Shown: one piece after another, positions 44,620 through 53,214 of the stretch
Position numbering within the stretch: the stretch's first letter is position 1
How the letters are laid out: each line of letters begins with the position of its first letter
Program-made: the position numbers and the translations under genes
Notes under the pieces: model-generated
Seen by the model: the letters and a program-made list of their open reading frames with translations, nothing else
Told to the model about the DNA's origin: nothing
The model's database searches: none
Assembly: GCF_036670025.1 (NCBI RefSeq)
Contig: NZ_CP137640.1
Coordinates: forward strand, 1,460,001 to 1,524,000
Direction of reading: 5' to 3'
DNA length: 64,000 nt
DNA from: Bacillus_BD oryzisoli
GTDB lineage: Bacteria > Bacillota > Bacilli > Bacillales > Cytobacillaceae

Positions 44620-45411
44620 ATGAAGCGTATAGCATTATTTTTGTTTGTAATCGCGTCTGTTTTTGCAATTCTTGTCGGATGCTCCAACTCAGATTCCGAT
44701 TCTAAATCTGAAACAAATGATAAAGATAAATTAATCATTGGAATTGATGATACATTTGCTCCGTTAGGATTCCGTGATGAAAATAATGAAATTGTCGGTT
44801 TTGATATTGATATGGCAAAGGCTGCTGCTGAAAAAATGGGTGTCGAGGTTGAAATTCAACCCATTGACTGGAAAACAAAAGAAAATGAATTAAACAGCGG
44901 CCGAATTGATTTGATTTGGAATGGATATACCATTACTGATGAGCGTAAAGAAAAGGTCCTTTTCACAAAGCCTTATTTAAAGAATTCCCAAGTAGTGGTG
45001 ACACTAGCTGACTCGAAATTGGCGAAACTGGATGATTTAGAAGGGAAAGTTGTTGGGATCCAAGCGTTATCTTCTGCTGGTGATGCTTTAAATGCAAATC
45101 CGGTAAAGGATAAAATTAAAGAACTGACTGAATTTGATACGAATGTTCTTGCTTTAACAGATTTAAAGGCAGGCCGTGTTGATGCAGTTGTTATTGATGA
45201 GGTTGTTATTGATTATTTCATGACAAAAGAGAAAGATACATTTAAACTTCTTGATGAATCACTTGCACCTGAAGAATATGCTGTCGGCGTGAAAAAAGGA
45301 AATGAAGAGCTGTTGGACAAACTTCAGGCGGCATTAGATGAAATGAATGAAGACGGTACCGCAGCAGAAATTTCTAAAAAGTGGTTTGGTGAAGATAAGG
45401 TACTAAAATAA
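44620..45411 (+). CDS. Polar amino-acid ABC transporter substrate-binding lipoprotein
   Basis: A 263-residue family-3 binding protein with signal peptide and lipobox LVGC (Cys21 from this start), then ser/asp-rich spacer and the IGIDDTFAPLGF and FDIDMAKAAAE blocks. Best known relatives are cystine or glutamine binders such as TcyA; the ligand here is not known. ATG 44620 has AAAGGTGG upstream. First gene of a second three-gene importer. Confidence 0.87.
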   Translation: MKRIALFLFVIASVFAILVGCSNSDSDSKSETNDKDKLIIGIDDTFAPLGFRDENNEIVGFDIDMAKAAAEKMGVEVEIQPIDWKTKENELNSGRIDLIWNGYTITDERKEKVLFTKPYLKNSQVVVTLADSKLAKLDDLEGKVVGIQALSSAGDALNANPVKDKIKELTEFDTNVLALTDLKAGRVDAVVIDEVVIDYFMTKEKDTFKLLDESLAPEEYAVGVKKGNEELLDKLQAALDEMNEDGTAAEISKKWFGEDKVLK

Positions 45412-45436
45412 AAGTCAGACAGAACAAATATATAGC

Positions 45437-45470
45437 AAAAAGGCTGTCCAGGACAGCCTCTTTTGTTTTT
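45437..45470 (+). terminator. Intercistronic terminator/attenuator in the second importer
   Basis: AAAAGGCTGTCC/GGACAGCCTCTTTT hairpin with a one-base loop followed by Ts, between binding-protein and permease genes, as in artPQR. Confidence 0.75.
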
Positions 45471-45484
45471 GGAGGAATCCATTC

Positions 45485-46144
45485 ATGTCAGGAGAATATC
45501 TAATCACAATACTAAAGCCTATGCTTGAAGGTGCACAGGCAACTATTCTATTGTTTTTTATCGCTATTGTGTTGTCAATTCCGTTAGGCTTTCTACTTAC
45601 ATTAGCTGTTAAAAGCAGCATAAAGCCAATTTCATGGCTTGCGCAGGCTTATATTTATGTCATGCGCGGAACCCCGCTTTTACTGCAATTATTGGTTATT
45701 ACCTTTGGGCTTCCCATGATTCCAGTTGTCGGAGAATATTTAATTCTTGACCGCTTTGTTGCAGCAAGCCTGGGATTTATTTTAAATTATGCTGCTTATT
45801 TTGCTGAAATTTTCCGCGGCGGACTTCTATCGATTGATAAAGGTCAATATGAAGCAGCGAAAGTATTAGGTTTTAATAAATGGCAGACTACAACAAGGAT
45901 CATTCTGCCACAAATGTTTCGTATTGCCCTGCCTGCAGTTGCAAATGAATCCGTTACACTCGTGAAAGATACTGCACTGCTTTATGCCGTTGCTGTACCG
46001 GAATTGTTACACTTTGCTCAGACTGCCGTGAATCGTGATTTTACGATTTTGCCTTTCTTTGTCGCGGGTATCATCTATCTGATCATGACTCTCTTATTAA
46101 CGAGTGTTTTTAAATTGCTCGAAAAACGGTATAGATTTGAATAA
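45485..46144 (+). CDS. Polar amino-acid ABC transporter permease
   Basis: A 219-residue HisM-family permease, about five spans, with VMRGTPLLLQL near 60 and EAA loop YEAAKVLGFNKWQTTTRIILP near 122 (residue run in that region). TTGGAGGAATCC stands before ATG 45485. It pairs with the ATPase gene 15 bases downstream. Confidence 0.9.
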   Translation: MSGEYLITILKPMLEGAQATILLFFIAIVLSIPLGFLLTLAVKSSIKPISWLAQAYIYVMRGTPLLLQLLVITFGLPMIPVVGEYLILDRFVAASLGFILNYAAYFAEIFRGGLLSIDKGQYEAAKVLGFNKWQTTTRIILPQMFRIALPAVANESVTLVKDTALLYAVAVPELLHFAQTAVNRDFTILPFFVAGIIYLIMTLLLTSVFKLLEKRYRFE

Positions 46145-46159
46145 GAAGGAGTTGAGAAT

Positions 46160-46906
46160 GTGGCTATCATTGAAGTTTCTGACCTCAAAAAATCATATGG
46201 AAATCTCGAGGTATTAAAACGGATTTCCTTTGATGTAAACAAAAAAGATGTGGTTGCTGTGATAGGTCCGTCCGGTTCAGGAAAAAGCACCATGCTGCGG
46301 AGTTTGGTTCATCTTGAAGAAATCAACGGCGGAAGCATTTGTGTATCCGGTGATTATTTGGTTAAAGATGGCATATATGCCAAGCCGCAGGACATCAAGA
46401 CCATTACATCAAAAATGGGCATGGTGTTTCAGCATTTTAATCTTTTTCCACATCTTACGGTGAAGGAAAACCTAGAACTTGCTCCTAAATTAGTGAAAAA
46501 GGAGAATCTGTCTGTTATTGGAAAGAGAAGCATGGAATTGATGGAGAAAATTGGACTAACAGAGCGGGCAAATGCCTATCCTGCCAATCTCTCTGGAGGA
46601 CAAAAGCAGCGTGTCGCGATTGCACGTGCGCTTATGATGAATCCCGATATCCTGCTTTTTGATGAGCCTACTTCTGCATTGGATCCAGAATTGACAGGTG
46701 AAGTACTGCAGGTTATGAAGGACCTTGCGAAAGAGCATATGACAATGATTGTTGTTACACATGAAATGGAATTTGCCAAAGAGGTGGCTACCCATGCCAT
46801 TTTTATGGATAATGGCGAAATTGTTGAATCCGGTCATCCGGAAGAATTGTTTATAAATCCAAAGCATGAGCGGACAAAAGCCTTTTTAAATCGCAGTTTG
46901 AAATAA
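46160..46906 (+). CDS. Polar amino-acid ABC transporter ATP-binding protein
   Basis: The 248-residue ATPase has Walker A GPSGSGKST near 35, Q-loop FQHFNLFPH, signature LSGGQKQR near 147, Walker B ILLFDEPTSALD near 167 and THEM. GTG 46160 follows AGAAGGAG. Closely parallel to the ArtR-like gene at 27193; ligand unknown (cystine or glutamine class possible). Confidence 0.92.
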   Translation: MAIIEVSDLKKSYGNLEVLKRISFDVNKKDVVAVIGPSGSGKSTMLRSLVHLEEINGGSICVSGDYLVKDGIYAKPQDIKTITSKMGMVFQHFNLFPHLTVKENLELAPKLVKKENLSVIGKRSMELMEKIGLTERANAYPANLSGGQKQRVAIARALMMNPDILLFDEPTSALDPELTGEVLQVMKDLAKEHMTMIVVTHEMEFAKEVATHAIFMDNGEIVESGHPEELFINPKHERTKAFLNRSLK

Positions 46907-46913
46907 TTTTCCT

Positions 46914-46952
46914 AAACATCCCATTCGGTTATTGCCTATTGGGATGTTTTTA
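46914..46952 (+). terminator. Terminator of the second amino-acid importer
   Basis: AAACATCCCA ... TTGGGATGTTTTT stem with a ~14-base loop. Confidence 0.75.
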
Positions 46953-47023
46953 CTTTTAGAGCAATTAAAGCCTGATAGGTTCCTGCTGTATGACAGGTTA
47001 AGGTTTTGATAACACTATTCTTG

Positions 47024-47088
47024 AAACCAAATTTACGCTTGGTTTCCGGATTTGTATTTGATCATTATATTGATAACGTAAATTTGGT
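47024..47088 (+). repeat. 12-bp perfect inverted repeat with a competing hairpin
   Basis: ACCAAATTTACG (47026-47037) pairs exactly with CGTAAATTTGGT (47077-47088). The left arm can instead pair AAACCAA (47024-47030) with TTGGTTT (47039-47045). TTGATAAC is also repeated at 47006 and 47070. The element lies between a terminator and the ndh promoter. Its role is unknown. Confidence 0.6.
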
Positions 47089-47107
47089 AAAAAAATTATT
47101 AATAAAT

Positions 47108-47138
47108 ATGTTAAATTTTTAACAATATCATGTATAAT
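47108..47138 (+). promoter_or_regulatory. Rex-like operator overlapping the yjlC-ndh promoter
   Basis: ATGTTAA-ATTT-TTAACAA (47108-47125) is an 18-bp palindrome with one end mismatch, close to the Rex site TTGTGAA-N4-TTCACAA. The -10 TATAAT follows at 47133-47138. B. subtilis yjlC-ndh is repressed by Rex at low NADH, so the assignment is natural. Confidence 0.6.
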
Positions 47139-47268
47139 AGAGAAGGCATAATTACATAGAGCGTAAATTGTAAAGAACTTTTATCACAGTTGAGGCTTTA
47201 TGGATGGTAAAATTCTTAAAGTGACACAAAAAAATCAAAATTAATACTTTTGCAAAGGGGAATCGAAC

Positions 47269-47712
47269 ATGGCAGAAACAAATACATTGGAAAAGATTGA
47301 ACAGGAATCTCAACTTTTGTCTGCTGGACAAGGAAAGAGTGACATTCTTGATCAACTTTTAAAACCTGAGGTTCAAGAATCTTTAACAGTATTGGTGGAA
47401 CAGCTTCCAAAGCTAACTGAACTTGTTAATGTTTTAACAAAGTCTTATGACGTTGCCCAGTCACTTGCTACTGATGAAGTCTTAAAAAATGATACAGTAG
47501 GAGCCATTAAGGAAATTGCTGAACCTGTAACAGCAACGGTAAAAAGTGTAGCTGCTACAGCGATTGAAGCAAAAGACCGTGCTGATGAAAGCAGTGAAGT
47601 GATTGGTCTTTTTGGGCTTTTGAAAATGCTCAAAGATCCACAAGCACAAAAATTATTCCGTTTCATTCATGCATTCCTTGAAATTTCATCTGAACAAAAA
47701 AATCGTAAATAA
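47269..47712 (+). CDS. yjlC: DUF1641 protein YjlC
   Basis: A 147-residue, largely helical soluble protein. The DUF1641 core lies near residues 90-140, with the GLFGLLKMLKDPQAQKLFRF block. Its role is not known, but it is co-transcribed with ndh in bacilli and is proposed to assist the enzyme. AAAGGGG lies eight bases upstream of ATG 47269. The ndh gene begins 33 bases after its stop. Confidence 0.87.
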   Translation: MAETNTLEKIEQESQLLSAGQGKSDILDQLLKPEVQESLTVLVEQLPKLTELVNVLTKSYDVAQSLATDEVLKNDTVGAIKEIAEPVTATVKSVAATAIEAKDRADESSEVIGLFGLLKMLKDPQAQKLFRFIHAFLEISSEQKNRK

Positions 47713-47744
47713 TCTTTCGAAATAGTTAAGGACGGTGGAAATAC

Positions 47745-48926
47745 ATGTCAAAACATATTGTTATCTTAGGAGCAGGGTATGGCGGACTTTTATCTGCATT
47801 AACTGTTCGTAAGTACTTAAATAGCCAAGAAGCATTTGTAACAGTGGTTAATCAATATCCTACACATCAAATCATTACCGAGCTGCACCGTCTTGCAGGC
47901 GGTACAACAAGTGAAGGTTCTGTCGCTCTTCCTTTAGATAAGCTGCTAAAAGGCAAGGATATCGACCTGAAGATTGCAAAGGTTGAACGTTTTTCTGTAG
48001 ATGACAAAAAGGTTTTCCTTTCAGACGGTTCAACTTTAACATATGATGCTCTTGTTGTCGCATTAGGTAGTAAAACTGCTTATTTCGGAATTCCTGGACT
48101 TGAAGAAAACAGCATGGTGTTAAAATCTGTGGATGATGCGAATCAAATTCGAAACCATATCGAAGACCGTATTCGTGAATACGCGAAAACGAAAAATGAA
48201 GCAGATGCTACGATTTTAATCGGCGGCGGCGGCTTAACAGGTATTGAATTAGTTGGTGAGCTTGCAGATAACCTTCCGAAGATTGCAAAAGGCTATGGCA
48301 TAAATCCGAAGGATATCAAATTAAAACTTGTTGAAGCAGGTCCGAAGGTTCTTCCTGTATTACCGGATCATTTAATTGAACGTGCAGTTGAAAGCCTAGA
48401 AGCACGCGGCGTAGAATTTTTAACAGGACTTCCTGTTACGAACGTTCAAGGTAACGTCATTGATCTAAAGGATGGTAGTAAAATCACTGCCAATACTTTC
48501 GTATGGACCGGCGGTGTCCAGGCACTTCCAATTGTTGCTGAATCAGGACTTGAAGTAGACCGCGGTAAAGCAACTGTTAATGAATTTTTGCAGGCAACTT
48601 CCCATAAAGATGTATTTGTTGTAGGTGACTCAGCAGTGGCATTCCCTCCAGAAGGTGGACGTCCATACGCGCCAACTGCACAAAATGCTTGGCAGATGGG
48701 TGAGCTTGTTGGATACAACTTATATGCATACTTAATGGATAAATCATTTGAAGTATTTGCTCCAATTAACTCAGGTACACTTGCCAGCCTTGGACGTAAG
48801 GATGCTGTTGCAGAAATAGGAGGAAACTCAACTCCGCTTAAGGGCCTTCCTGCATCTTTAATGAAAGAAGCAAGTAATGTTCGTTATTTGTCACATATTA
48901 AAGGTCTTTTCACCTTAGCTTATTAA
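47745..48926 (+). CDS. ndh: Type II NADH dehydrogenase
   Basis: A 393-residue flavoprotein of the inner membrane face that oxidises NADH and reduces menaquinone without pumping protons. FAD-binding LGAGYGG is at the N-terminus, NAD-binding GGGGLTGIELVGE near 160, and the FAD-binding VGDSAVAF near 288. The C-terminus carries the hydrophobic, membrane-associating segment. AAGGACGGTGG precedes ATG 47745. Main respiratory NADH oxidase of bacilli, controlled by Rex with yjlC. Confidence 0.95.
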   Translation: MSKHIVILGAGYGGLLSALTVRKYLNSQEAFVTVVNQYPTHQIITELHRLAGGTTSEGSVALPLDKLLKGKDIDLKIAKVERFSVDDKKVFLSDGSTLTYDALVVALGSKTAYFGIPGLEENSMVLKSVDDANQIRNHIEDRIREYAKTKNEADATILIGGGGLTGIELVGELADNLPKIAKGYGINPKDIKLKLVEAGPKVLPVLPDHLIERAVESLEARGVEFLTGLPVTNVQGNVIDLKDGSKITANTFVWTGGVQALPIVAESGLEVDRGKATVNEFLQATSHKDVFVVGDSAVAFPPEGGRPYAPTAQNAWQMGELVGYNLYAYLMDKSFEVFAPINSGTLASLGRKDAVAEIGGNSTPLKGLPASLMKEASNVRYLSHIKGLFTLAY

Positions 48927-48931
48927 TAGCG

Positions 48932-48977
48932 AAAAAAACCGCCTTAACGTTTTATCTTCGTTAAGACGGTTTTTTTG
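48932..48977 (+). terminator. ndh terminator
   Basis: AAAAAAACCGcCTTAACG/CGTTAAGACGGTTTTTTT, one mismatch, loop of ~9. Confidence 0.92.
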
Positions 48978-49190
48978 TTTTCTTTTTCACCTGAATCGGG
49001 AATATTTTGACGTTTTTTAGGTAAGGCTTAAGTCTTATAGTAAATTAAAGCTTGGGGTACCTTTATATATTTGAATTCCCTGTTAAAATATAATTGAAAG
49101 CAGTAATAGTTTTGAATGGTTTTCTTGTAACTGTAAGAATAACTCATTCAATTCTGCTCAATATATAGGGACCCGAGGTGAGTACGGACC

Positions 49191-49808
49191 ATGGAAAGAA
49201 AAGTTTATTTAGTTTTTACCGATACTGGCACACTTTTTACCAGAATGATAAAGTGTTATACGAAAAAGCCATACAACCATGCTTCTCTTTCCTTTGATCC
49301 TCGCTTTTCAGAACTGTATAGTTTTGGCAGAAGAAGACCAAAAAACCCCTTCTCAGGAGGGTTTGTCAAGGAAAGTATTCACACCGGTTTATTAAAGCAA
49401 GCGAAATGTGCTATTTATTGCTGTACGATTACCGAAAGTCAATTTCAAAAAATGAATCACTTTATCCATCAAATCGATTCACAAAAGGAACTTTACCGAT
49501 ACAATTTACTCGGTTTGTTTGCCATTGCGCTAAATAAAGAAATTAATCGCGAGTATGCTTTCTTTTGCTCACAATTTGTTTTTACCGTATTAAAGGAGGC
49601 GCATGTGATCGAGTTATCAAAGCACCCTTCACATGTAACGCCGCATGACCTTCAGCAAATCCCTCTTTTTCAATTAGTCTATCAAGGTGATTTCGCAGAT
49701 TATAAAAATGCTTCAGATATAGTTTGCAGTAAAGAACGTAGAATTAACCGAACGGATTTAATCAGGCTCTTAAGGAAAAAACTTAGAATGCCAACACTTC
49801 CTTTGTAA
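49191..49808 (+). CDS. Permuted papain-like (YiiX/NlpC-P60 type) protein
   Basis: A 205-residue soluble protein. The order His first (KPYNHASLSFD near 28) and Cys later (YAFFCSQFV near 125) is that of circularly permuted NlpC/P60 enzymes such as YiiX/YebB. Such proteins act as amidases, acyltransferases or peptidases; substrate unknown here. No signal peptide is seen, so it is probably cytosolic. The basic C-terminus (RRINRTDLIRLLRKKLRM) is notable. ATG 49191 follows GAGGTGAG. Confidence 0.7.
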   Translation: MERKVYLVFTDTGTLFTRMIKCYTKKPYNHASLSFDPRFSELYSFGRRRPKNPFSGGFVKESIHTGLLKQAKCAIYCCTITESQFQKMNHFIHQIDSQKELYRYNLLGLFAIALNKEINREYAFFCSQFVFTVLKEAHVIELSKHPSHVTPHDLQQIPLFQLVYQGDFADYKNASDIVCSKERRINRTDLIRLLRKKLRMPTLPL

Positions 49809-49990
49809 TGGAATAGGCCTTGCAGCTGTATTTATTGAGGTTCCCAAATAGGACTTGGGAACTTTTTTATTGACGTCTGCTTTATTGTCGTATATTATAA
49901 AATTCTTTTGAACTGGTAACTGGTAATTTTCTTTTATTTATAGTTGTAATAGTTTGAATGATGAAAATTCTTATGAAAGAGGTGTTATTC

Positions 49991-51187
49991 ATGTCAGCGG
50001 ATCAACGTAAGAAGCTAATTGTTTTAATGATTAATATGTTTATTGCGATTGGAAGCTTTGGGATTGTCATTCCCATATTACCCGCTTATTTAGAGTCCAT
50101 TAACCAAGGAGGGACTGCTGCGGGATTAATGATTGCAATCTTTGCCGGTGCCCAGCTTGTATGCTCCCCGATTTCGGGAAAATGGTCGGATCAATATGGT
50201 CGTAGAAAAATGATTATATTTGGACTTATCGGTCTAACGCTTTCAAGTTTTATTTTCTATGGTTTCGACTCTATCTGGTGGCTGTATGCCTCTCGTGTCA
50301 TTGGAGGCATTGGCTGTGCTTTCCTTGTTCCGGCTATTTTTGCCTATGTAGCAGATATTACAACGATAGACCAAAGGGCAAAAGGCAACAGCTTTGTATC
50401 TGCGGCGATGTCGCTTGGGATTGTCATTGGACCTGGAATTGGCGGCTTCCTTGCCGATTTTGGTATAAAAATGCCGCTTTTAATCTCGGCTCTAGTATCA
50501 CTTGTCGCCGTTATCTTTTCTATTATTGTCCTAAAAGAAAGTCAAATCGTTCAACCTGGAGCCGTCGACATTCCAACAGAGGAATCGATGGTTAAGAAGA
50601 TGGTACGTTCAGTGAAAATGCCTTACTTTATTCCGCTCATTATAACTCTTTCTATGAGCTTCGGCTTAATGGCATATGAATCGGTGCTGGGTCTTTTCGT
50701 TGATCATCAGTACGGTGCATCACCGCAGGATATTGCTATTATGGTTACATCTACCGGTATCATCTCTGTGATCGTTCAGCTCTTTGTTGTTGACCGCATT
50801 GTCAGCCGTTACGGGGAAGGGGCTGTGCTGAATATTTTCTTGGGAGTAGCGACAATTGGTTTTCTTCTTTCCTTAGTTGCTTCAAGCTATATACTGTTCT
50901 TTGGGATTACACTGTTAATCTTTCTGGCTACTTCCATCCTGCGTCCTGTGTTAAATACGTTGATCTCAAAGCTCGCTGGTAATGAACAAGGCTTTGCGAT
51001 GGGGATGAATAATGCCTATATGAGCATTGGGAATGTGTTAGGACCAACGCTTGCGGGGATTTTGTATGATGTTGAAATCAGCTATCCATTCATTCTTGGG
51101 CTTATTTTATTAGTATTGACGCTTGCAACTACGATTGTCTGGCAAAAACGTTCCTTTAATCAAAAGTCGGTTATCGGGACAAAATGA
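49991..51187 (+). CDS. MFS multidrug efflux transporter (DHA1, NorA/Bmr-like)
   Basis: A 398-residue protein with 12 spans, motif A GKWSDQYGRRKM after helix 2 (about 67) and motif C-like GIVIGPGIGGFL in helix 5 (about 143), signs of drug/H+ antiporters. Substrate unknown. I use ATG 49991 with AAAGAGGTG upstream rather than the more upstream ATGs at 49958-49975. Single gene with its own terminator. Confidence 0.87.
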   Translation: MSADQRKKLIVLMINMFIAIGSFGIVIPILPAYLESINQGGTAAGLMIAIFAGAQLVCSPISGKWSDQYGRRKMIIFGLIGLTLSSFIFYGFDSIWWLYASRVIGGIGCAFLVPAIFAYVADITTIDQRAKGNSFVSAAMSLGIVIGPGIGGFLADFGIKMPLLISALVSLVAVIFSIIVLKESQIVQPGAVDIPTEESMVKKMVRSVKMPYFIPLIITLSMSFGLMAYESVLGLFVDHQYGASPQDIAIMVTSTGIISVIVQLFVVDRIVSRYGEGAVLNIFLGVATIGFLLSLVASSYILFFGITLLIFLATSILRPVLNTLISKLAGNEQGFAMGMNNAYMSIGNVLGPTLAGILYDVEISYPFILGLILLVLTLATTIVWQKRSFNQKSVIGTK

Positions 51188-51200
51188 TTGCTTCTAAATA

Positions 51201-51243
51201 GAAGAGGAACCTTTAAGCGCCAGCTTAAGGGTTCCTCTTTTTT
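51201..51243 (+). terminator. MFS gene terminator
   Basis: AAGAGGAACC.TTAAGC/GCTTAAGGGTTCCTCTT stem with a 4-base loop and T run. Confidence 0.93.
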
Positions 51244-51269
51244 ATGTTGTAAAAATTCCCATTGAATAA

Positions 51270-51321
51270 GAACGCATATTCGCTTACAATAATGAATAGA
51301 ATAATATAGAACAGATGTTCT
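51270..51321 (+). promoter_or_regulatory. LexA (DinR) boxes upstream of the YqjW polymerase gene
   Basis: AGAACAGATGTTCT (51308-51321) has a perfect GAAC-N4-GTTC core, the Gram-positive SOS box. GAACGCATATTCG (51270-51282) differs by one base in the core and may be a second, weaker box. The proximal box ends 28 bp before the start codon. Confidence 0.8.
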
Positions 51322-51349
51322 AAAAAAGTAATTGGCGGAGGATGCGGTT

Positions 51350-52609
51350 ATGGTGGATTACAGTAAAATGCCGCAGCAGCAAATCTTATGCATTGATATG
51401 AAAAGCTTTTATGCCAGCTGTTCTGCTGTTATGGAGGGTCTTGATCCGCTTGACTGCTATTTAGTGGTAGTGGGTGATAAAGAACGGGAAGGTAGTATCG
51501 TTCTTGCGGCCTCGCCGCGAATGAAAAAGGAGTATGGGATTAAAACAGGGACACGAAAGTTCGATATTCCTGATGATCCGCGGATCACGGTAGTAGAGCC
51601 GAGGATGGCCACCTATGTTAGAATTTCGATGGAAATTATCCGTGTCTTTAACCGCTATGTACCAAAAGAAGCGATTCATGCTTATAGTGTGGATGAAAGC
51701 TTCTTAAAGGTGGACGGAGCTGCTAAGCTGTGGGGAGACGCAGTGACCATTGCAGAAAAAATCAGAGAGGATATTAGACGGGAATTCCAGCTTCCCTGTG
51801 CTGTGGGCATCGGCCCGAACATGCTGATGGCAAAGCTTTGTCTTGATTTGGAGGCAAAGAAACATGGGGTAGCCGAGTGGAAGTATGAAGATATTCCAGC
51901 CAAGCTTTGGCCGCTTTCCCCGCTTCGCGATATGTGGGGGATTGGGCGTCGATTAGAGAAGACATTGAATGGAATGGGGATTTTTACCGTTGGTCAGCTT
52001 GCCCATTATGATTTACAAAAACTTGAGAAGAAGTTTGGCATTATGGGAAACCAGCTTTACCATCATGCATGGGGAATTGATTTGTCTGAAATGGGTGCTC
52101 CAATTATGGAGGGACAGGTTAGTTTTGGTAAAGGCCAAGTGTTAATGCGTGATTATAAAGAGGAGGAAGAAATTAAGCATGTGATTTTGGAAATCTGTGA
52201 AGAGGTGGCGAAGCGAGCGCGGACACATCGTAAAGCAGGAAGAACGATTAGCTTTGGGGTCAGCTACAGTCAGGATGAATTCGGCGGCGGTTTTTATCGT
52301 TCAAGGACGATTGAACATCCGACAAATGTAACGATGGAGATATACCGTGTCTGCCTTGAACTTTTTCATGAGCATTATGAAGGGAAAACAGTAAGGAAAA
52401 TTACGCTGGCTCTTAGTAAATTGTCCGATGATGTCAGCTTTCAATTTGATTTATTTGATTTAAATGGCTGGAAAAAGCATGAGCTTGGCTATACAGTTGA
52501 TAAAATCCGCAATCGGTTCGGCTCGGATGCCCTCTTGCGTGCCGTGTCATATACAGCTGCCGGTACTGCCAGACAGCGGGCAAAGCTCGTTGGCGGGCAC
52601 AAAAAGTAA
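51350..52609 (+). CDS. yqjW: SOS-induced Y-family DNA polymerase (YqjW/UvrX, PolY2)
   Basis: A 419-residue ImpB/MucB/SamB polymerase. Active-site acids are in CIDMKSFYASC near 14 and YSVDESFLKVD near 114. HhH motif MWGIGRRLEKTL is near 199. A clamp-binding QFDLF near 365 is present. ATG 51350 has GGAGG eight bases upstream. With the LexA box and the YolD-like gene downstream it matches the SOS operon yqjW-yqjX of B. subtilis. Confidence 0.93.
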   Translation: MVDYSKMPQQQILCIDMKSFYASCSAVMEGLDPLDCYLVVVGDKEREGSIVLAASPRMKKEYGIKTGTRKFDIPDDPRITVVEPRMATYVRISMEIIRVFNRYVPKEAIHAYSVDESFLKVDGAAKLWGDAVTIAEKIREDIRREFQLPCAVGIGPNMLMAKLCLDLEAKKHGVAEWKYEDIPAKLWPLSPLRDMWGIGRRLEKTLNGMGIFTVGQLAHYDLQKLEKKFGIMGNQLYHHAWGIDLSEMGAPIMEGQVSFGKGQVLMRDYKEEEEIKHVILEICEEVAKRARTHRKAGRTISFGVSYSQDEFGGGFYRSRTIEHPTNVTMEIYRVCLELFHEHYEGKTVRKITLALSKLSDDVSFQFDLFDLNGWKKHELGYTVDKIRNRFGSDALLRAVSYTAAGTARQRAKLVGGHKK

Positions 52610-52645
52610 AGAATCACTTCGGTGAAATGAAAAGGAGGGATAGGT

Positions 52646-52978
52646 ATGATACGTGATCGCGGTCGTATAAAATGGGTTTCGATGATGCTGCCTGAGCATG
52701 TCAAGGTTTTAAGGGAATGGGCAGAAGAGGACTCGTATGAAACGAAAAAAGAGCTAGATGAGCAGCAACTAGAAATAATGAATGAAATTATTGCAGAGGC
52801 AATGGAATATGGCCGGAAGGTGACAATTATTCACTTTCGCAATCGGAAATATGAATTGTTAGTCGGTCATATTCATAGTTGGGATCGTTTGAACGGCCGG
52901 CTTCATGTCGTAGACCGTTTTGGAGCGGAGCATCGAATTGAACTGCAAAATATCATGGATGTGCAGCGCGCGGGCTAA
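52646..52978 (+). CDS. yqjX: YolD-like protein (YqjX), partner of the Y-family polymerase
   Basis: A 110-residue YolD-like family protein, with the domain starting RDRGRIKWVSMMLPEHV. Genes of this family nearly always follow UvrX/YqjW-type polymerases and may regulate them, in the manner of UmuD. AAAGGAGGGATAGG precedes ATG 52646, 36 bases after the polymerase stop, so SOS co-induction is expected. Confidence 0.9.
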   Translation: MIRDRGRIKWVSMMLPEHVKVLREWAEEDSYETKKELDEQQLEIMNEIIAEAMEYGRKVTIIHFRNRKYELLVGHIHSWDRLNGRLHVVDRFGAEHRIELQNIMDVQRAG

Positions 52979-53049
52979 TGATGCTGGAAATAACTGCAAT
53001 GATTTGAATGGTAGAACGAAGAGCACCTTAAATATAAGGAGGTGTTAGC

Positions 53050-53214
53050 ATGCCAAGAGGAAAAGAACTAGAGCAGCTTCCAATGGCCAACACCAGTGCT
53101 CCGTCGATCGGTGATGACAAGAGTAAATTTAATCGCACCAATTTAAGTGGAATGACAAGAGAAGCAAGACCGGCACCAAGCATGGCGGGTCGGGAAGCAA
53201 GAGAAACCAGGTAA
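53050..53214 (+). CDS. Small hypothetical protein, 54 residues
   Basis: A short gene with an excellent ribosome site (AAGGAGGTG, five bases from ATG 53050). The product is polar and basic, rich in Arg, Ala, Met and Ser (starts MPRGKELEQLP, ends AGREARETR), with no hydrophobic segment or Cys. I do not recognise the family. Size and composition resemble small spore-associated proteins, but that is a guess. It lies between yqjX and yqkB, where B. subtilis has other genes. Confidence 0.65.
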   Translation: MPRGKELEQLPMANTSAPSIGDDKSKFNRTNLSGMTREARPAPSMAGREARETR

